From NCBI GenBank assembly GCA_015233935.1, contig JADFXB010000018.1, positions 1 through 45,101 on the forward strand: 45,101 nt of DNA, in the 5' to 3' direction. This DNA is from Magnetococcales bacterium (lineage in GTDB: Bacteria > Pseudomonadota > Magnetococcia > Magnetococcales > JADFXB01). The translations under genes were made by a program, and so were the position numbers. How positions within the stretch are numbered: the stretch's first letter is position 1; each line of letters begins with the position of its first letter. The notes beneath the pieces were generated by a model that worked only from the letters and a program-made list of their open reading frames with translations, did no database searches and was not told where the DNA came from. Of this stretch, positions 32,570-40,955 are shown one piece after another.

Positions 32570-34153
32570 ATGCGTCATGTCCCCTTATGGAAATTGTTAG
32601 GTGTCCTCCTGCTGGTGGTTCCCTCCATCTTCTATGCCATGCCCACCTTTGTGGGAGGCATGCCCGACTGGTGGCCCAAGTGGCTTCCCAATCAGCAAAT
32701 CCATCGCGGGTTGGACTTGCAGGGAGGGCTGCATCTGCTTCTCCATGTGGAAACCGACAAGGCGGTGGAGCAAGCGGCTGAAAACCTGGTGGATCAGATA
32801 CGGGGAACCCTGCGTGATAAACGTTTGCGCCACAAAGGGGTGGAACGCCAGGGGTTGGATACGGTGGTTCTTCACTTTGAAATGGCCGACGTTGCCAAAA
32901 TACGGGAAGCCCTCTCCCAGGAAATCTCCCGCTATAATCTGCGAGAAGAGGGGGAAACCTTCTATTTTACCCTGCCCAAGGTGGAGCAGGATGATTTGCG
33001 TCAGTTTGCCGTGGAGCAATCCATGCAGACCATTCGCTCCCGTATCGACCAGTTCGGGGTAGCTGAACCCACCATTCAACGGCAGGGGGCCGACCGCATC
33101 CTGCTGCAAATGCCTGGTCTGCAAGACTTGAGCCGTGCCAAAAGCCTGATTGGACGCACCGCCCGTCTGGAATTTAAAATGCTGGATGAAAAAGGGGATT
33201 TGGCCTCGGCTCTGTCTGGCAAAATCCCCCCTGGCGATGTGCTTCTCTATGGTGACACGAAAGACAAAACCACCGGTCAGACCAGTCGCCACCCCTATCT
33301 GGTGAAAAAACGGACTGTTCTTTCCGGTGACCTATTGGTGGATGCCAGAGTCAATATCGATCAGCGGTTTAACGAACCCTATGTGCAGGTCACCTTCAAT
33401 GCCCTGGGGGGACGCAAGTTTGCCGATTTAACCGGCGAACATGTGGGCGAGCGCATGGCCATTGTCCTGGATGGCAAGGTCTACTCGGCTCCCGTGATTC
33501 GTGAAAAAATCGACGGCGGACGCGCCCAGATTACCGGCAGCTTCACCCACGAGGAGGCCCGTGACCTGGCCATCGTGCTCCGTGCCGGTGCCCTGCCTGC
33601 CCCGGTCACCATCATGGAAGAGCGCACCGTGGGACCAACCCTGGGTAGCGACTCCATTGAAGCGGGTATCCTCTCCTGCCTCATCGGTTTTGGTTTTGTG
33701 GTCGCCTTCATGCTCTTCTACTACAAGGCCTTCGGCATTTTGGCCAATCTGGCGGTTTTGTTTAACCTGGTCATGCTGGTGGCCGCCATGGTGGCTTTGG
33801 AGGCCACCCTTACCGTGCCCGGTATCGCCGGGGTGGTGTTGACCATCGGTATGGCAGTGGATGCCAACGTTCTGATCAACGAACGTATCCGTGAGGAGTT
33901 GCGTTTGGGCCTCTCGCCCCTTGCCGCCATCGACAGGGGGTATGACAAAGCCTTTCTCACCATTTGGGACTCCAACTTGACCACCCTCTTTACCGGTATC
34001 ATCCTCTATCAATTTGGGACCGGTTCGGTACGTGGATTTGCGGTGACCCTTTCCATCGGTATCATCATCTCCATGTTTACCTCAATCACTGTGACCCGCA
34101 TGATGCTCATGTTATTCCTGGGCAATCGGCGCGTTCAACGATTGAGCATCTGA
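32570..34153 (+). CDS. secD: protein translocase subunit SecD
   Basis: A 527-residue membrane protein that uses the proton gradient to complete Sec-dependent export. It has helix 1, then 'GLDLQGGLHLLLHVETDKAV' (D1 motif), a large periplasmic region with 'IRSRIDQFGVAEPTIQRQG', and a C-terminal five-helix block with 'TVGPTLGSDSIEAGILSCLI' and 'GMAVDANVLINERIREEL'. ATG 32570 is chosen (AAGGG 10 bases upstream) over the TTG at 32552. Followed by secF after 26 bases. Confidence 0.97.
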   Translation: MRHVPLWKLLGVLLLVVPSIFYAMPTFVGGMPDWWPKWLPNQQIHRGLDLQGGLHLLLHVETDKAVEQAAENLVDQIRGTLRDKRLRHKGVERQGLDTVVLHFEMADVAKIREALSQEISRYNLREEGETFYFTLPKVEQDDLRQFAVEQSMQTIRSRIDQFGVAEPTIQRQGADRILLQMPGLQDLSRAKSLIGRTARLEFKMLDEKGDLASALSGKIPPGDVLLYGDTKDKTTGQTSRHPYLVKKRTVLSGDLLVDARVNIDQRFNEPYVQVTFNALGGRKFADLTGEHVGERMAIVLDGKVYSAPVIREKIDGGRAQITGSFTHEEARDLAIVLRAGALPAPVTIMEERTVGPTLGSDSIEAGILSCLIGFGFVVAFMLFYYKAFGILANLAVLFNLVMLVAAMVALEATLTVPGIAGVVLTIGMAVDANVLINERIREELRLGLSPLAAIDRGYDKAFLTIWDSNLTTLFTGIILYQFGTGSVRGFAVTLSIGIIISMFTSITVTRMMLMLFLGNRRVQRLSI

Positions 34154-34179
34154 TTCTTCCACTCCAAACTGGCGTGACC

Positions 34180-35136
34180 ATGGAAATTATTCGTCACAAT
34201 ACTAAGATCGACTTTATCGGCGTCCGCAAATGGGCCTACCTGCTTTCGGGATTGATCATGGTTGCCTCCCTGATCTCTCTTTTCTGGCAGGGACTCAACT
34301 TCGGCATCGACTTCGCTGGCGGAACGGTGGTGCAGGTGCGCTTTTCCGGCCCTGCCCCGGTGGGGGATATTCGTGATGCCTTGGCCAAGATTGGCATGGG
34401 CAATGCCGTCATCCAGGAGTTTGGCGGGCCGGATGAAGTATTAATCCGGGTGGGGGATGATGCCAATGTCAAGGAGCAGTCCAAACTGGCCCAGGTGATT
34501 CTGGATACCATCCGTCCTACCGCCGGGGAAAAAGGCCAGGTGGAACTGCGACGGGTGGAATATGTGGGGCCACAGGTGGGGAAGGAGTTGACCGTCAACG
34601 GCATCCTGGCCGTCCTGTACTCCTGGATTGCCATCCTGGTCTATGTGGGATGGCGGTTTGAATTTCGTTATGCCTTGGGCGCGGTGCTTGCCCTGGTCCA
34701 CGATGTCACTGTCACCATCGGCTTTTTCTCTCTCACCCAGAAAGAGTTTACCCTGGTGGTGGTGGCGGCGGTTCTCACCATTATTGGTTTTTCCATCAAC
34801 GATACCATCGTTATCTTCGACCGTATCCGCGACGAACTCAAAAGCATGCGCAATGCCAATCTGGGAGAGGTGATCAATGAGGCGGTCAACCGTACCCTCT
34901 CCCGTACCATCATCACCTCCTTGACCGTGTTCCTGGTGTTGCTGGCCATGTACTTTTTTGGTGGCGAGGTGATCCACGATTTTTCCCTCGCCTTATTAAT
35001 CGGCGTGGTCTCCGGCTCTTATTCCACCATCTATGTGGCTTCTGCCCTGGTCCTTACCCTGGATGGTTTGGGTAAAAAGAACACCTCTCAAAACAAGGGG
35101 GTGGATAACCCCGCAACCAAGGCAGTCACCCCATGA
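34180..35136 (+). CDS. secF: protein translocase subunit SecF
   Basis: A 318-residue partner of SecD. Motifs are 'LNFGIDFAGGTVVQVRFSG' after helix 1, and 'GFSINDTIVIFDRIRDELK' and 'NEAVNRTLSRTIITSLTVFL' in the C-terminal helices. The open frame begins far upstream inside secD (33964), but ATG 34180 is the family start ('EIIRHNTKIDFIGVRKWAY'); its ribosome-binding site is weak, suggesting coupling to secD. It ends overlapping the next small gene by four bases. Confidence 0.96.
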   Translation: MEIIRHNTKIDFIGVRKWAYLLSGLIMVASLISLFWQGLNFGIDFAGGTVVQVRFSGPAPVGDIRDALAKIGMGNAVIQEFGGPDEVLIRVGDDANVKEQSKLAQVILDTIRPTAGEKGQVELRRVEYVGPQVGKELTVNGILAVLYSWIAILVYVGWRFEFRYALGAVLALVHDVTVTIGFFSLTQKEFTLVVVAAVLTIIGFSINDTIVIFDRIRDELKSMRNANLGEVINEAVNRTLSRTIITSLTVFLVLLAMYFFGGEVIHDFSLALLIGVVSGSYSTIYVASALVLTLDGLGKKNTSQNKGVDNPATKAVTP

Positions 35137-35507
35137 GCGACGATGATATCCATTTGCGGGAAAAACTGGTCCAACCCGGCCTCTCTCAGGAGGAAGACCG
35201 TATCCATAGTCAGGCCATGGACTATTTGAAAAAATCGGCAGGAAAAGGCACCTCCTGGCAAAAAGTCTGTGACGGGTTGAAAATTGCCGATGCCGAACTG
35301 AAAAAAATCATCCTGGATGATTTTGTCAAAATCACCATTGCTGAACGTCACTTCCAAGGCAGTGTGGGACTCAAGCAAATTTCCAAAGATTTGGCCATCC
35401 CCATGGATGTGTTGGTCAAGGCCAAGGAAGAAATGTTTGCCGAAGTGCAGGCCGTCTCCTTGCAAGCCTATCACCTCACCCGCAAGCCGGGTGAAACCAA
35501 ACATTGA
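35133..35507 (+). CDS. small hypothetical protein coupled to secF
   Basis: A 124-residue soluble, charged and mostly helical protein. Its ATG overlaps the secF stop (ATGA), so it is translated with the SecDF unit. The middle ('VCDGLKIADAELKKIILDDF', then 'ERHFQGSVGLKQISKDLAIP') alternates short helices in a way that could suit two small helix-turn-helix units. No family recognised. It ends two bases before the stop of the converging LysR gene. Confidence 0.7.
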   Translation: MSDDDIHLREKLVQPGLSQEEDRIHSQAMDYLKKSAGKGTSWQKVCDGLKIADAELKKIILDDFVKITIAERHFQGSVGLKQISKDLAIPMDVLVKAKEEMFAEVQAVSLQAYHLTRKPGETKH

Positions 35508-35509
35508 TT

Positions 35510-36433
35510 CTATGGCCCCTGTGCTTCCAGGGGCAGATCCCAATAGGGTTTGGGACCAAATCGCTCCGCCAGAAAATCGATGAATACCCGCACCTTGGTG
35601 GACAGGTGGCGGTTATGGGCATAAATGGCGTGGATGGCCGGCTCCGGTATGCTGAAATCAGATAAGATGGTCTGCAAACGACCTGCCTGCAAATCTTCCC
35701 CCACCAAAAAGGTGGGGGCTGCCATGATGCCCAACCCCTGCAATGCAGCCAGTCGCAGCACATCCCCATTGTTGACCCGCAAGCGGCTCTGGACAGGAAC
35801 CGTGACGGGTTTGCCCTCCTGAATAAACTTCCACTCGTTACGTTGGGAGTGATAGCTGTAGATCAAACAGTGGTGTTTGGACAGCTCTTCCAAGGTGGTG
35901 GGTTTCCCCTCCCGAGCCAGATAGGTGGGACTGGCACAGGCGACGATGCGACAAGGAGCCAGCCGCTTGGCAAATAGACCTGAATCTTCCAAACGGCCAA
36001 TACGTACTGCCACATCCACCCCTTCATCCACCACATCCACAAAACGGTCGGTGAGGGAGAGTTCGATGGAAATTTCCGGGTAGAGGGTAAGAAAATCGCT
36101 GATGGCAGGTGACAGGTGGAGAATGCCAAAGGACATGGGGGCATTGATGCGCAAGGTGCCCCGTGGTTTGGCGTGCAGATTGGCCATGGCATCTTCTGTG
36201 GCGGCTACCTCCTCCAGGATACCCACGCACCGCTCATAATAGGCTTCCCCTTCGGGTGTGAGGCTTAACTGGCGGGTGGTTCGATGCAACAGCCGAACTC
36301 CCAAATGCTCCTCTAAATGGGTCAAATATTTGCTCACCGCCGCCCGCGACAGGTTTGAACGCTTGGCAGCCGCCGTCAGGCTGCCGCTATCCGCCACCCG
36401 CACAAAGGTTTCCATCAGGGCCAGACGGTCCAT
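35510..36433 (-). CDS. LysR-family transcriptional regulator
   Basis: A 307-residue regulator. The N-terminal winged helix-turn-helix reads 'METFVRVADSGSLTAAAKRS', 'NLSRAAVSKYLTHLEEHLGV' and 'RLLHRTTRQLSLTPEGEAYY', and a periplasmic-binding-protein-like effector domain follows ('GTLRINAPMSFGILHLSPAI'). This subgroup resembles the CrgA/DmlR-type regulators. ATG 36433 is preferred; the frame stays open to 36469. It is divergent from the cytochrome b561-yceI genes across about 150 bp and probably regulates them or itself; the effector is unknown. Confidence 0.93.
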   Translation of the reverse strand: MDRLALMETFVRVADSGSLTAAAKRSNLSRAAVSKYLTHLEEHLGVRLLHRTTRQLSLTPEGEAYYERCVGILEEVAATEDAMANLHAKPRGTLRINAPMSFGILHLSPAISDFLTLYPEISIELSLTDRFVDVVDEGVDVAVRIGRLEDSGLFAKRLAPCRIVACASPTYLAREGKPTTLEELSKHHCLIYSYHSQRNEWKFIQEGKPVTVPVQSRLRVNNGDVLRLAALQGLGIMAAPTFLVGEDLQAGRLQTILSDFSIPEPAIHAIYAHNRHLSTKVRVFIDFLAERFGPKPYWDLPLEAQGP

Positions 36434-36587
36434 CACTCCAGTTCCTTTTCCAAAGTAGTCATGGAACATTCTCCCTATTGTTGATGCTGCGTGAACAATT
36501 ATGTCATAAAAACAGGTATTGTCAAATCACTGGACCCATTGTATGCTCCTTTCACAAGGCAGTTCAAGCGGTCCCAGGAGGATGGCC

Positions 36588-37142
36588 ATGTGGAAAAATA
36601 CCGATGAAGGGTATGGAAGAATCGCCCGCTTGTTGCACTGGACTATGGCGGTATTGTTGTTGGGATTGTGTGGGCTGGGGTTTTATATCACCACCTTGAC
36701 CTACTATCACCCCTGGTATCGTATCGCCCCCGATTGGCACCGCTCCTTGGGTATGCTGGCCTTTTTGTTGGTTTTTGTGCGGCTGGCCTGGCGGTTCTAC
36801 TCACCGCCCCCTCCCTTGCAGGCAGGGCTTGCTCCCCTGGAAAAACTGGCGGCCCACGGGGTGCATCTTGCTTTGTATGGTTTAATGTTCGCCATGCCGG
36901 TGGCAGGCTATCTCCTCTCCACTGCTGACGGACGTGGGGTGGATATTTTTGGCTGGTTTACCATCCCAGCCTATTTTCCACCCTCCAAAGGGATGGAAAC
37001 TGTGGCAGGAAAAATCCATCTCATCCTGGGTATTCTGCTGGTGGCTCTGGCTCTTCTACATGCTCTGGCCGCCCTGAAACATCACTTTATCAACCGGGAC
37101 AACACCTTGAAACGCATGTTGACCGGTCCAACTTCGCACTAA
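36588..37142 (+). CDS. cytochrome b561-type membrane protein
   Basis: A 184-residue protein with four membrane helices. Heme-ligand histidines are seen in 'IARLLHWTMAVLLLGL' (helix 1), 'DWHRSLGMLAFLLVFVRLAW' (helix 2), 'HGVHLALYGLMFAMPVAGY' (helix 3) and 'KIHLILGILLVALALLHALA' (helix 4), the bacterial di-heme b561 arrangement. These pass electrons across the cytoplasmic membrane from quinol. AGGAGG lies 6 bases before ATG 36588. Followed after 31 bases by yceI, a common pairing. Confidence 0.92.
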   Translation: MWKNTDEGYGRIARLLHWTMAVLLLGLCGLGFYITTLTYYHPWYRIAPDWHRSLGMLAFLLVFVRLAWRFYSPPPPLQAGLAPLEKLAAHGVHLALYGLMFAMPVAGYLLSTADGRGVDIFGWFTIPAYFPPSKGMETVAGKIHLILGILLVALALLHALAALKHHFINRDNTLKRMLTGPTSH

Positions 37143-37173
37143 CCACCCTTTTAAGATATCGGGAGAATTACTT

Positions 37174-37752
37174 ATGAAGTCGATCCGTAACCGTCTGTTT
37201 GCCGCTGCCCTGGCCACCTTGACCGTTGTTGCCGCACCTGCTTTGGCGGCGGAAAAATATCGCATCGATCCTGCCCACTCCTTTGTGCAATTTTCTATCC
37301 AGCACTTGGGATTCAGCCTTTTGCAGGGACGTTTCAACACCGTCTCCGGTGGTTTTACCTATGATGCGGACAAGCCGGAAAACTCCTCCATCAACGTGGA
37401 AGTGGCCACCACCAGCATCGACAGCAACCATGCGGAACGGGACAAGCATCTTCGCTCCAAAGATTTTCTGGATGTTGAGCAATTTCCCAAGGCCACCTTT
37501 GTCAGCAGCAAATTCAGTGAAAAGGACGGCAAAGGAACCCTGGAAGGTAATCTGACCCTGCATGGGGTGACCAAGGCGGTCTCCATCCCGGTCTCCTTCA
37601 TTGGTGCAGGCAAAGATCCTTGGGGTGGTTATCGTCGTGGTTATGAAGGCAAACTGCGCATCAAACGGGCCGACTATGGCATCAGCCACAATTTGGGACC
37701 GGCAGCGGAAGAGATGGATTTGGGCTTCTTTATCGAAGGTATCCGCGAGTAA
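37174..37752 (+). CDS. yceI: YceI-family periplasmic polyisoprenoid-binding-fold protein
   Basis: A 192-residue protein. It has a signal peptide with ALA|AEKY cleavage after about residue 25, then 'YRIDPAHSFVQFSIQHLGFS', 'LRSKDFLDVEQFPKATFVS' and 'LEGNLTLHGVTKAVSIPVSF', the lipocalin-like YceI pattern. The fold binds a long isoprenoid chain, and pairing with cytochrome b561 suggests quinone-linked redox or base-stress functions. Well-formed site (GGGAG) before the ATG. A perfect 30-base palindrome follows 12 bases after the stop. Confidence 0.94.
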   Translation: MKSIRNRLFAAALATLTVVAAPALAAEKYRIDPAHSFVQFSIQHLGFSLLQGRFNTVSGGFTYDADKPENSSINVEVATTSIDSNHAERDKHLRSKDFLDVEQFPKATFVSSKFSEKDGKGTLEGNLTLHGVTKAVSIPVSFIGAGKDPWGGYRRGYEGKLRIKRADYGISHNLGPAAEEMDLGFFIEGIRE

Positions 37753-37763
37753 TTCTGCTCCTG

Positions 37764-37793
37764 TCAGAGAGCGGTTATTTAACCGCTCTCTGA
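37764..37793. terminator. perfect 30-base palindrome after yceI (probable terminator)
   Basis: Arms 37764-37777 and 37780-37793 are exact complements (14 bp) with a 2-base centre. A T-containing but not uniform tail (TATTTGCTCCC) follows. It probably ends the cytochrome b561-yceI transcript. Confidence 0.6.
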
Positions 37794-37889
37794 TATTTGC
37801 TCCCTCCTGTACTTTTCTCCGTGCCAAACGATACAATCCGGTAAAAAATAGATCTTGTTAGCGGGGATGCCTTTTTTAGGAGAAAAATA

Positions 37890-37956
37890 TTGAGGACTTC
37901 GTCCTCAAACTCCTACCAGGGGACCATCATGGTCCCCTGGACCCCTGCAATGGTTT
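37890..37956 (-). repeat. REP-like two-hairpin repeat, copy 2 (inverted)
   Basis: The inverted counterpart of 27356-27422, also 67 bp. Hairpins are at 37890-37897/37901-37908 (8 bp, 3-base loop) and 37916-37927/37929-37940 (12 bp around one base). The tip of the longer stem differs from copy 1 at both sides of the pairs, so base pairing is kept. It lies between the yceI terminator and hldD, ending 29 bases before the hldD start. Confidence 0.88.
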
Positions 37957-37985
37957 CTTTTTTCTGGCTCGGGAAGGGATGAACT

Positions 37986-38972
37986 ATGTTTATCGTTACG
38001 GGGGGGGCGGGTTTTATTGGCTCCAATTTGGTGGCTGGACTCAATCGTTTGGATAAACGCAACATCCTGGTCGTGGATAACCTGGAAAAGGGCGACAAAT
38101 TTAAAAACCTCATCTCCCTGGACTTCACCGACTTCCAAGACAAAGAAGAATTCCGCCACAGCCTCTCCCACGGCCACTTCGACAGCCTGAAAGTAGACGC
38201 CATCTTCCACCAAGGAGCCTGCTCCGATACCATGGAATACAATGGCCGCTACATGATGGATAATAATTATAATTACTCCAAAGAACTGCTCCACTTCGCC
38301 ATGGAACAGAAAATTCCCTTCATCTACGCCTCCAGCGCAGCGGTCTACGGCAACAGCCAAGAATTCACCGAAGACCCCAACAACGAAAATCCCCTCAACG
38401 TCTACGGCTACTCCAAACTCCTCTTCGACCGCTTCGTCGAACAATGCCTGCCCGCCATCCCCAAAAAAATGCCCGTCATGGGATTGCGATATTTCAATGT
38501 CTACGGACCCGGCGAAAACCATAAAGGCCGCATGGCCTCCATGGTTCACCAACTCTACCATCAGTTAAAACAAACCGGCATCGCCCGCCTCTTTGCAGGC
38601 TCCGGTGGTTACGCCAACGGCGAACAACGCCGGGATTTTATTTCTGTGGACGATGTGGTCAAAATCAATCTCTACCTGGCCGGTCTCGGTATCGATAACG
38701 AAAAAGCCTCCCGCTGGAAAGCCGCCAAAGGAGTGGTCAACGTGGGAACCGGTGCCAGCCGCAGCTTTAACGATATCGCCAACACCCTCATCCACCTGCT
38801 GGGCAAAGGAGAAATTCAATACACCCCCATGCCCGAAGGATTGATCCAAAAATATCAAAACTTTACCCAAGCCAATATCACCCTGCTGCACACCGCAGGC
38901 TATAAAGCACCCTTCGCCTCCCTGGAAGAAGGCATCGCCTCCTTTGTCAAAGCAATCCAGGAGAAGGAATAA
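37986..38972 (+). CDS. hldD: ADP-L-glycero-D-manno-heptose 6-epimerase
   Basis: A 328-residue short-chain dehydrogenase-type epimerase. The NADP site 'GGAGFIG' (6-12) and catalytic 'YGYSK' (Tyr140, Lys144) are present, along with 'IFHQGACSDTMEYNGRYMMD', 'GLRYFNVYGPGENHKGRMAS' and 'GEQRRDFISVDDVV', which are specific for HldD/RfaD. It converts ADP-D-glycero- to ADP-L-glycero-D-manno-heptose, the donor for the LPS inner core used by the two heptosyltransferases downstream. First gene of the operon. AAGGGATGA precedes the ATG. Confidence 0.96.
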   Translation: MFIVTGGAGFIGSNLVAGLNRLDKRNILVVDNLEKGDKFKNLISLDFTDFQDKEEFRHSLSHGHFDSLKVDAIFHQGACSDTMEYNGRYMMDNNYNYSKELLHFAMEQKIPFIYASSAAVYGNSQEFTEDPNNENPLNVYGYSKLLFDRFVEQCLPAIPKKMPVMGLRYFNVYGPGENHKGRMASMVHQLYHQLKQTGIARLFAGSGGYANGEQRRDFISVDDVVKINLYLAGLGIDNEKASRWKAAKGVVNVGTGASRSFNDIANTLIHLLGKGEIQYTPMPEGLIQKYQNFTQANITLLHTAGYKAPFASLEEGIASFVKAIQEKE

Positions 38973-38976
38973 CTCC

Positions 38977-39972
38977 TTGGCCATACTGGTCATCGCCCCG
39001 TCATGGGTGGGGGATATGGTGATGGCACAAAGCCTGTTTCGCACTTTGCGCCAACTCCACCCCCATTGCCCCCTGGATGTGGTCGCCCCCCAATGGAGCC
39101 TGCCCCTGCTGGCACGTATGCCCGAAGTCCGTGCCGGTGTGGTCATGCCCATAGGACACGGTCGCTTTGCCCTCAAAGAACGCTATCAGTTGGGAAAATC
39201 CCTGGCCGCAACCGGCTACCAAAAAGCCATTGTCCTGCCCAATTCCTGGAAATCCGCCCTGGTGCCTTTTTTTGCAGGTATTCCCCAACGCATTGGCTAT
39301 CTGGGAGAGTTACGCTGGGGACTCCTCACCGAAGCCCGCCCCCTGGATAAAAAACGCCTGCCCCGCACCGTGGATCGCTTCGTCGCCCTGGCCAACCCCG
39401 CCAACGCCCAACCCCAAGCCTCCCTGCCCCTGCCCGCCTTGCAGGCCAACCCGGATATGGGGGAAAAAACCATGGAACGGCTGGGACTCCTCCCAGACAG
39501 CCTGATACTTTGCCCAGGAGCCGAATACGGTCCCGCCAAACAATGGCCCCTCCATCACTTTCGCCAATTGGCCATCTCCTGGCAAAATAAAGGCAGCCAA
39601 GTTTGGGTGCTGGGTTCCGAAAAAGAAGCCCCTGCCGGAGAAGAAATCAGCCAGGGGCTTTCCCATGTGGTCAATCTGGCAGGACGTACCAGCCTGGAAG
39701 AGGCCGTGGACCTGTTGGCCCTCTCCATCGCTGTGGTCTCCAACGATTCAGGACTCATGCATGTGGCAGCCGCTTTGGATAAACCCTTGGTGGCCCTCTA
39801 CGGATCTTCCGATCCCTCCTTCACCCCACCTCTTGGACAACGCTCTGCCATTCTGCGGCTGGGTTTGCCCTGCTCCCCCTGCTTTAAACGGGTTTGCCCA
39901 CTGGGACATTTGGACTGTTTGGAAAAAATTTCACCTGAAATGGTACTCAATCGCCTGGAGAGTCTCCTGTGA
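38977..39972 (+). CDS. waaF: ADP-heptose:LPS heptosyltransferase II
   Basis: A 331-residue GT9 enzyme that adds the second heptose to the LPS inner core. Motifs: 'APSWVGDMVMAQSLFRTLRQ' at the N-terminus, 'LCPGAEYGPAKQWPLHHF' (donor-binding loop) and 'SNDSGLMHVAAALDKPLVAL'. The start is an unusual TTG at 38977, 4 bases after the hldD stop, with AAGG about 10 bases upstream; the frame opens further back inside hldD (38944), but the family start is at 'LAILVIAPSWVGD'. The stop overlaps the GTG of the acyltransferase. Confidence 0.93.
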   Translation: MAILVIAPSWVGDMVMAQSLFRTLRQLHPHCPLDVVAPQWSLPLLARMPEVRAGVVMPIGHGRFALKERYQLGKSLAATGYQKAIVLPNSWKSALVPFFAGIPQRIGYLGELRWGLLTEARPLDKKRLPRTVDRFVALANPANAQPQASLPLPALQANPDMGEKTMERLGLLPDSLILCPGAEYGPAKQWPLHHFRQLAISWQNKGSQVWVLGSEKEAPAGEEISQGLSHVVNLAGRTSLEEAVDLLALSIAVVSNDSGLMHVAAALDKPLVALYGSSDPSFTPPLGQRSAILRLGLPCSPCFKRVCPLGHLDCLEKISPEMVLNRLESLL

Positions 39973-40955
39973 CCGAAATGCCTCCCCGACTGACCCATTA
40001 TCTGGAATGGTGGCTGCTGAAAGGAATACTTCCCCTGATGCAACGTGGGGATATGACCACCGCCTGCTCGGTAACCCGTTCCATCGCCCGTTTTGCCAGG
40101 ACCATTCTCAAACGAGAGTGGCAGTGGGCCAGGCAAAATATCCGACTGGTCTACGGTCCCCAACTGTCGGAAGAAGAGGTCGCCCGGCTGGCTACCCTGG
40201 CTTTTGAAAATGTCTTTATAAGCCACCTGGAAGGAATTCGCATCAAGGATGTGGAGGTGCGCAGTGTGGGGGTGGAGGCCATGTGGCAGGCCATGGAGCT
40301 GGGACGGGGCATGGTCATGTGCAGCATTCACCTGGGCAGTTGGGAACCCATGCTGAAACATATGGCAGAACTGGGCTTTCCCCTCACCGTGGTCTATCGC
40401 CATGCCAGCAATCCGTTGACGGAAAAATTGTTCATGTCCATGCGGGCCGACTATGGGGTGAAATGGGCGCGACGCTCTGATGTGCGTACCATTGTAACCA
40501 CCATGCGTCAGCAGGAAACCGTGGGATTGATGATGGATATCAACACCGTGCAGGGGGGCTTGCCGGTTCCTTTTCTGGGGGCACCCGCCCTCTGTCCGCC
40601 GGGAGCTGCCAAGCTGGCTCGTCAATTCCAGGTGCCCCTTGCTTTGGGCGTTTGCGTGCGAGAGGCACCCGGTAAGGCGGCTTTGCATGTGATCGATGTC
40701 ATCGCTCCCCCCTCCCGTCTGGGAGGAGATGAGGTTTTGCTGGATCTGACTTCAAAGATCAATGCCCTCTTTGCCCCCTGGGTGCATGATTATGCAGAGC
40801 AATACAACTGGTTGCATGGCCGCTGGAAAACCCGCCAGGATGGAACCAATCGCACCCCGGAGCAATTGACGGCTGAATTGTGGCCCCAACGGCAGGAACC
40901 CTTTGCAGAAATCACACCCCGCATCCGAAAAATTCTGGCGGGAGAGACCCTTTGA
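39969..40955 (+). CDS. lipid A biosynthesis acyltransferase (LpxL/HtrB-like)
   Basis: A 328-residue inner-membrane-associated acyltransferase of the HtrB/LpxL family. The catalytic HX4E is 'HLGSWE' at 121-126, and 'RHASNPLTEKLFMSMRADYG' and 'VGLMMDINTVQGGLPVPFLG' are the next family blocks. It adds a secondary acyl chain to lipid A. GTG 39969 overlaps the waaF stop by four bases (GTGA), and its stop overlaps the next start, so all three genes are coupled. Whether it transfers laurate, myristate or another chain is not evident. Confidence 0.9.
   Translation: MTEMPPRLTHYLEWWLLKGILPLMQRGDMTTACSVTRSIARFARTILKREWQWARQNIRLVYGPQLSEEEVARLATLAFENVFISHLEGIRIKDVEVRSVGVEAMWQAMELGRGMVMCSIHLGSWEPMLKHMAELGFPLTVVYRHASNPLTEKLFMSMRADYGVKWARRSDVRTIVTTMRQQETVGLMMDINTVQGGLPVPFLGAPALCPPGAAKLARQFQVPLALGVCVREAPGKAALHVIDVIAPPSRLGGDEVLLDLTSKINALFAPWVHDYAEQYNWLHGRWKTRQDGTNRTPEQLTAELWPQRQEPFAEITPRIRKILAGETL

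Noticed and set aside
35515-35534. 7-bp GC hairpin between the secF-linked gene and LysR as a bidirectional terminator
   Set aside because: It lies within the last codons of the LysR gene and has no T run on either side, so support is too weak.
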